Shown: positions 60,309 to 64,000 of the stretch, piece after piece
How positions within the stretch are numbered: position 1 is the first letter of the stretch
How the letters are laid out: each line of letters starts with the position of its first letter
Assembly (NCBI RefSeq): GCF_947501425.1
Contig: NZ_CANMVN010000005.1
Span: forward strand, 248,001-312,000
Origin: an uncultured Psychroserpens sp.
GTDB taxonomy: Bacteria; Bacteroidota; Bacteroidia; Flavobacteriales; Flavobacteriaceae
Reading direction: 5' to 3'
DNA length: 64,000 nucleotides
Translations under genes and position numbers: made by a program
Notes under the pieces: model-generated
Databases searched by the model: none
Seen by the model: only the letters and a program-made list of their open reading frames with translations
What the model was told of the DNA's origin: nothing

Positions 60309-61148
60309 ATGGAAGTTACAAATTTTGAGATTACAAAATCATCAGGAGAAAAAGTTAGATTTTCATTAGAAAAATTACGATCATCATTAAAACGTACTGG
60401 TGCAGATCATACGACTATTAATCAAATTATTGATAAAGTACGAGATGAATTGTATCAAGGAATATCTACTAAAGAGATTTACAATAGAGCCTTTGCTTTA
60501 CTCAAAAAAAAGAAAAGCTATTTTGCATCCAAATACAAACTCAAAAAAGCCATTTACGAACTTGGTCCAACTGGCTTCCCTTTTGAACGATTTGTGAGTG
60601 CTATACTAAATTATTCTGGATATATAACTAAGGTTGGTCAAATACAACAAGGAAAATGTGTCTCACATGAGGTTGACATCATTGCTCAAAAAAATTCTGA
60701 GATGACTATCATTGAATGTAAGTTTCATGGAGAGCAAGGTTTAAAGTGTAATGTAAAAGTGCCATTGTATATCAATTCGCGTTACAACGATATAAAAGCG
60801 AATTGGAGTTCAAACCCAAATAAAAAAACAACACTAGCTAAAGGTTGGTTAGTTACCAATACAAGGTTTACTAAAGATGCACTTCAATATGGAAACTGTT
60901 GCGGACTCTACCTTTTAAGTTGGGATTATCCAAAAAACGACAGTCTTAAAGAACGAATTGATCGTCTAGGCTTGTACCCAATTACTGTTTCAACATTACT
61001 AACTAACAGAGAAAAACAGTTCTTGCTCAGCAGAGATATTGTGCTTTGTAGAGATTTGTTACATGATAATTTCTATCTGGATCATTTAGGAGTTTCAGAA
61101 ACAAGAAAAGAAAAAATCTTATTTGAGATATCACAATTGTGTTCATAA
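60309..61148 (+). CDS. ATP-cone and Mrr-like restriction-endonuclease-fold protein
   Basis: 279 residues. Residues ~5-85 are an ATP-cone (EITKSSGEKVRFSLEKLRSSLKRTG; ISTKEIYNRAFALLKK), the allosteric domain of ribonucleotide reductases. Then comes a PD-(D/E)XK-type nuclease fold with GPTGFPFERFVSAIL, VDIIAQ and ECKFHGE (Asp...Glu-x-Lys). The C-terminus resembles a helix-hairpin-helix. The ATP-cone is missing from the NrdJ encoded upstream. The protein might be a nucleotide-responsive nuclease or an RNR partner; neither is shown. Confidence 0.8.
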   Translation: MEVTNFEITKSSGEKVRFSLEKLRSSLKRTGADHTTINQIIDKVRDELYQGISTKEIYNRAFALLKKKKSYFASKYKLKKAIYELGPTGFPFERFVSAILNYSGYITKVGQIQQGKCVSHEVDIIAQKNSEMTIIECKFHGEQGLKCNVKVPLYINSRYNDIKANWSSNPNKKTTLAKGWLVTNTRFTKDALQYGNCCGLYLLSWDYPKNDSLKERIDRLGLYPITVSTLLTNREKQFLLSRDIVLCRDLLHDNFYLDHLGVSETRKEKILFEISQLCS

Positions 61149-61160
61149 ACTATTAATATC

Positions 61161-62534
61161 ATGGAAAATTTTGCAAGAGTTCATTTTTTAGGTGCTGCAG
61201 GTGTAGTTACAGGTTCTAAATTCCTTATTGAAACATCAGAAAAAACAATTTTAGTAGACTGTGGCATGTTTCAAGGTCTAAAAGAACTAAGAGAACTCAA
61301 TTGGAGCGATCTTCCTGTAAAAGTAGAAGCTATTGATGTCGTCTTATTGACTCATGGTCACTTGGATCATGTTGGCTATTTACCACGACTTATTAAACAA
61401 GGATTTAGCGGAAAAATTATAGGTACAGCGCCTACATTGGCTATTGCAGAGATCATTTTAAAAGACAGTGCAAAAATCCACGAAGAAGAGGCCGAAAAAG
61501 CCAATAAAGAAAAATACAGTACTCATAATCCAGCTCTGCCTTTTTTTACCAAATTAGATGCAGAACGAACAATCAAGCAGTTTCAGGTAGAAATTGAAGA
61601 TAAATGGCTTAGATTATCTCAACATATTTCATACCGATTTCAATATAACGGTCATATTATTGGAGCGACTTTTATAGAACTTGACATTAATGGAAAACGA
61701 TTTGTGTTTTCTGGTGATATTGGCAGGCAAAATGATTACTTACTAAATGACCCTAAGCGACCTGAGTGGGCAGATTTCCTTTTTATTGAAGGCACGTATG
61801 GAAATAAGTTACATCCTAAGGAAGATGTAGAGGAAATACTAGCCAATATTATTAATGAAATCATCTATAAAAAAGGAAACTTGATCATTCCAAGTTTTGC
61901 TGTAGAACGCCTGCAAACACTGATGTATATATTATGGAAATTATACAAAAAAAATAAAATTCCTAATATTCCAATTTTTATTGATAGTCCTATGGGACAT
62001 AATGTTTTAGAAGTTTTTAGACAATTCCCAAAATGGCATAAATTGCCAATGTCAGAATACAATGCCATGTGTAACCACATGAATATCATCCAATCGTATA
62101 AAGAGACTTGGGAAACCATTGACGATAAACGTTCAAAAATAGTCATTGCCGGAAGTGGTATGGTTACAGGCGGACGTGTTCTCACCTACCTTCAACAACT
62201 TATAGATGTTGCTAGCACTACTGTTCTTCTAGTAGGTTATCAGGCTGAAGGAACTAGAGGAAGGCAACTTCAGGATGGTGTACATGAAATACGTTTCTTT
62301 GGAAAATATTACCCAGTAAAAGCAACCATAATCAATATTGAAAGTTTATCAGCTCATGCCGATCAAAAAGATTTATTGAATTGGTTGAGCGCAATCAAAA
62401 ACATACCAGAAAAAACATATTTGATTCATGGCGAATCCACAGCTTTAGATGCATTTAGAGTTAAATTAAAAGATACATTCAACTGGAATGCAACCATTCC
62501 AAAGCTAGCTGACGTAGATAAGTTAATGTTATAA
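61161..62534 (+). CDS. beta-CASP metallo-beta-lactamase, RNase-like
   Basis: 457 residues. Metallo-beta-lactamase motifs: LTHGHLDHVGYLP (HxHxDH), the histidine in YNGHIIGAT, SGDIGR. The beta-CASP part follows: PSFAVERLQTL (motif A), SPMGHNV, GSGMVTGGRVLTY, LSAHADQKDLLNWL (motif B) and HGE (motif C). It belongs to the CPSF/Ysh1-like exo- and endoribonuclease group, which cleave RNA. It begins 12 bp after the ATP-cone gene. An RNase in a regulon with small RNAs is noteworthy. Confidence 0.93.
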   Translation: MENFARVHFLGAAGVVTGSKFLIETSEKTILVDCGMFQGLKELRELNWSDLPVKVEAIDVVLLTHGHLDHVGYLPRLIKQGFSGKIIGTAPTLAIAEIILKDSAKIHEEEAEKANKEKYSTHNPALPFFTKLDAERTIKQFQVEIEDKWLRLSQHISYRFQYNGHIIGATFIELDINGKRFVFSGDIGRQNDYLLNDPKRPEWADFLFIEGTYGNKLHPKEDVEEILANIINEIIYKKGNLIIPSFAVERLQTLMYILWKLYKKNKIPNIPIFIDSPMGHNVLEVFRQFPKWHKLPMSEYNAMCNHMNIIQSYKETWETIDDKRSKIVIAGSGMVTGGRVLTYLQQLIDVASTTVLLVGYQAEGTRGRQLQDGVHEIRFFGKYYPVKATIINIESLSAHADQKDLLNWLSAIKNIPEKTYLIHGESTALDAFRVKLKDTFNWNATIPKLADVDKLML

Positions 62535-62551
62535 AAACTGCGCTATCAAAC

Positions 62552-62594
62552 TGATATTTATCATTTTAGAGCATACCATTCTTTTGTAATTTAG
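62552..62594 (+). promoter_or_regulatory. FNR-like site, promoter of hsp20
   Basis: TGATATTTATCA at 62552-62563, 23 nt, TAATTTAG at 62587-62594; 36 bp before the ATG. Confidence 0.8.
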
Positions 62595-62630
62595 AAAGAC
62601 AAATAAGTTTAACTCTAAAATCTATACACA

Positions 62631-63080
62631 ATGTCACTAATTAAATTTAACAATCGAAACCGCCTTTTTCCTTGGACAAATGAAGGCATAAAAAACTTCC
62701 TCAGTAACGATGATTTTTTTCAAAGTGATTTTTTTGAAGAAGACAGTTTAATGCCTGCTATGAATGTTAAAGAGCATGATAAAGATTTTGAAATTGAATT
62801 TGCTGCTCCAGGATTTTCTAAAAAAGACTTTGAAGTAACAATCGATGAAAACGTACTCCACGTTCGTGGTGAAAAAGAGAAAGAAAAAGAGGAAAAAGAT
62901 GAAGGTTATACTCGAAAAGAGTTTAGTTATAATTCTTTTCAACGATCACTTACATTACCTAAATCTATCAATCTAGATCAAGATGTCAAAGCCACTTATA
63001 AAGATGGTATTCTCAAACTGAACCTTCTAAAAAATGAAGATCAGAAAGAAGACTCTAAGAAAGTGATCGAAATTCAGTAG
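62631..63080 (+). CDS. Hsp20/alpha-crystallin small heat shock protein
   Basis: 149 residues. The alpha-crystallin domain covers ~40-140: PAMNVKEHDKDFEIEFAAPG, then FEVTIDENVLHVRGEKEKE, SFQRSLTLPKSI and AxYKDGILKLNL (the A-x-x-x-n-GxL element). It holds unfolding proteins in a refoldable state. Hsp20 is a hallmark of hypoxia/dormancy regulons such as that of DosR. A terminator follows, yet the next gene has no promoter of its own. Confidence 0.95.
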   Translation: MSLIKFNNRNRLFPWTNEGIKNFLSNDDFFQSDFFEEDSLMPAMNVKEHDKDFEIEFAAPGFSKKDFEVTIDENVLHVRGEKEKEKEEKDEGYTRKEFSYNSFQRSLTLPKSINLDQDVKATYKDGILKLNLLKNEDQKEDSKKVIEIQ

Positions 63081-63090
63081 TAACCAAGAG

Positions 63091-63128
63091 AAGCAGAAAG
63101 CAATCAACAACTGTTTTCTGCTTTTTTT
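63091..63128 (+). terminator. terminator after hsp20
   Basis: AAGCAGAA / TTCTGCTT hairpin with a long loop and a seven-T tail; read-through would be needed to express 63146. Confidence 0.8.
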
Positions 63129-63145
63129 CTTTAAAAAATCACACT

Positions 63146-63595
63146 ATGAAATCTATACAAACACATGCGCATTATATTGAATGGCTGAGTGCAGATGAAA
63201 TGCACGAGGCGTCTAAAGAATGGCTTTCAGAATTATACTTCATACAAGATGAGCATCTGTTCTTTGAAGACCTAATCACAACATTCACATCACAATTGAT
63301 TAGTGGTGATAAATTTTCTGATAGCAAAGCGCTAATTGATGACATTAAAAAATCTCAAACCCAGAACAATTTACTTATAGAGGCTATTAAAACTCATGAA
63401 AATGATCTTCAAATTATGGTAGATGGCATTGATCAAATTAAAGAAGAAAATTACTATACCAAAGAGCATAAAAATTTGGTTGGTATTATCAACAGTTTTT
63501 TAAACGATTATAAACATCTCAAATCTAGGTTATTTGAAATAGTAAAAACCATTAAAAAAGAAGAGAAATTAAAACACCTCATTGATAAAAAATAA
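63146..63595 (+). CDS. helical protein of unknown function
   Basis: 149 residues, all helical by composition, no signal. It begins SIQTHAHYIEWLSADEMHEA, has acidic helices with spaced His/Glu (DEHLFFEDLITTFTSQ), and ends in a Lys-rich coiled coil. A hemerythrin-like four-helix bundle is conceivable but the ligand pattern is not convincing. It starts 18 bp after the hsp20 terminator and is followed by the lipoprotein gene after 17 bp. Function unknown. Confidence 0.6.
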   Translation: MKSIQTHAHYIEWLSADEMHEASKEWLSELYFIQDEHLFFEDLITTFTSQLISGDKFSDSKALIDDIKKSQTQNNLLIEAIKTHENDLQIMVDGIDQIKEENYYTKEHKNLVGIINSFLNDYKHLKSRLFEIVKTIKKEEKLKHLIDKK

Positions 63596-63612
63596 TCTAA
63601 CATATCACTACC

Positions 63613-64000
63613 ATGAAAAAATTATCGTTAATACTCGTCACATTACTTCTTATGAATTGTTCATCAACTCAATTGGTAGAAAGTTGGAAAAACCCAGATA
63701 TTGATACTTATGAACCCTATAAAATTCTTGTAGTCGGATTGACATCTGATCTAGATGTTAGAGAAAAATTCGAAAAACATTTACAGCAGGAATTTGAGCT
63801 CAGAGGAACTGAAGCAGAAATAAGCCTCGATATGTTGGAGCCCTCACAAAAAAAAGAACGCATAACTGAAGCGGAACTGAATGCACTTGAAGCTAAACTT
63901 ATTGAAGATGGTTATGATACTATTTTACTAACCAAAATAATTGGTATAGAAGACAAAATAGCCTATCAAAAAAACTACAAAGGTTATGATGAAACTCACA
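63613..64000 (+). CDS. putative lipoprotein, 3' end missing; paralogue of 44890
   Basis: 129 codons are visible from ATG 63613; the gene runs off the right edge. MKKLSLILVTLLLMNC is a lipoprotein signal with the lipobox at MNC. It continues SSTQLVESWKNPDIDTYEP, then KILVVGLTSDLDVREKFEKH and EDGYDTILLTKIIGIEDKIAY. Each segment has a counterpart in the lipoprotein at 44890. Unlike that gene it has no FNR-like site directly upstream, so it depends on transcription from 63146 or hsp20. Confidence 0.75.
   Translation, partial: MKKLSLILVTLLLMNCSSTQLVESWKNPDIDTYEPYKILVVGLTSDLDVREKFEKHLQQEFELRGTEAEISLDMLEPSQKKERITEAELNALEAKLIEDGYDTILLTKIIGIEDKIAYQKNYKGYDETH

Overview
The window is a low-GC chromosomal segment of a member of the Bacteroidota, most likely a marine Flavobacteriaceae. 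Evidence: promoters of the TAnnTTTG type, few Shine-Dalgarno sequences, and family-typical genes (MiaE-like hydroxylase, DUF2911-TPR protein, fused RibBA with a decayed second domain, LptF/LptG-type permease, DegT aminotransferase, sterol-desaturase-like proteins). No species assignment is possible from sequence alone.

Region 1 (1-24.7 kb) is ordinary housekeeping: M1 aminopeptidase (cut by the left edge), recG, a Tim44-like membrane protein, a DUF2911-TPR protein, miaE, two TlpA-type thiol oxidoreductases, pheT, an ammonium transporter, a PAP2 phosphatase, a flavodoxin-like reductase, tpx, dgkA, ftsK, a LolA-like carrier, an LptF/LptG permease with an unusual C-terminal extension, ribBA, a DegT aminotransferase, a thioredoxin-fold protein and a nitroreductase. 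Small oddities are a 42-bp tandem duplication at the end of tpx, a broken ORF before ftsK, and loss of all cysteines in the GTP cyclohydrolase II half of RibBA.

Region 2 (24.8-28.8 kb) holds a tRNA-Ser(UGA), followed by two further copies of its 3' end, each with its own terminator. Next comes a minus-strand operon for sulfite or sulfur oxidation: Tat-exported sulfite-oxidase-type molybdoenzyme, c-type cytochrome, rhodanese lipoprotein and a sterol-desaturase-like membrane protein.

Region 3 (28.9-64 kb) is the striking part. Seventeen FNR/CRP-like palindromes (TGAY-N4-RTCA on either strand) lie in its intergenic regions. They serve 19 promoters, and in every one the palindrome ends exactly 23 nt before a TAnnTTTG/A-like -7 box, which puts its centre near -41. 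Two palindromes are shared by divergent promoters. The island encodes a fitting regulator: a histidine kinase with a FixL-like PAS domain and a canonical LOV (blue-light flavin) domain, followed by a response regulator in which a receiver domain is fused to a cyclic-nucleotide-binding domain and a Crp/Fnr helix-turn-helix.

The target genes resemble a dormancy, hypoxia or stress regulon: D-lactate dehydrogenase, class II (oxygen-independent) ribonucleotide reductase, ATP-cone protein, four tandem-domain universal stress proteins, Hsp20, beta-CASP RNase-like protein, MCE/Mla lipid transport, UbiB-like kinase, CBS protein, L,D-transpeptidase, MscS channel, MacAB/Lol-like exporter, YtfI/YtfJ-like pair, flavodoxin-like and PNPOx-like proteins, lipoproteins and small membrane proteins. 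Two of the promoters sit in front of no ORF. They appear to make two related small RNAs, the second merging into the leader of the ribonucleotide reductase gene. The likely novelty is this compact, apparently light- and/or redox-responsive regulon of about 35 kb with its twin sRNAs.
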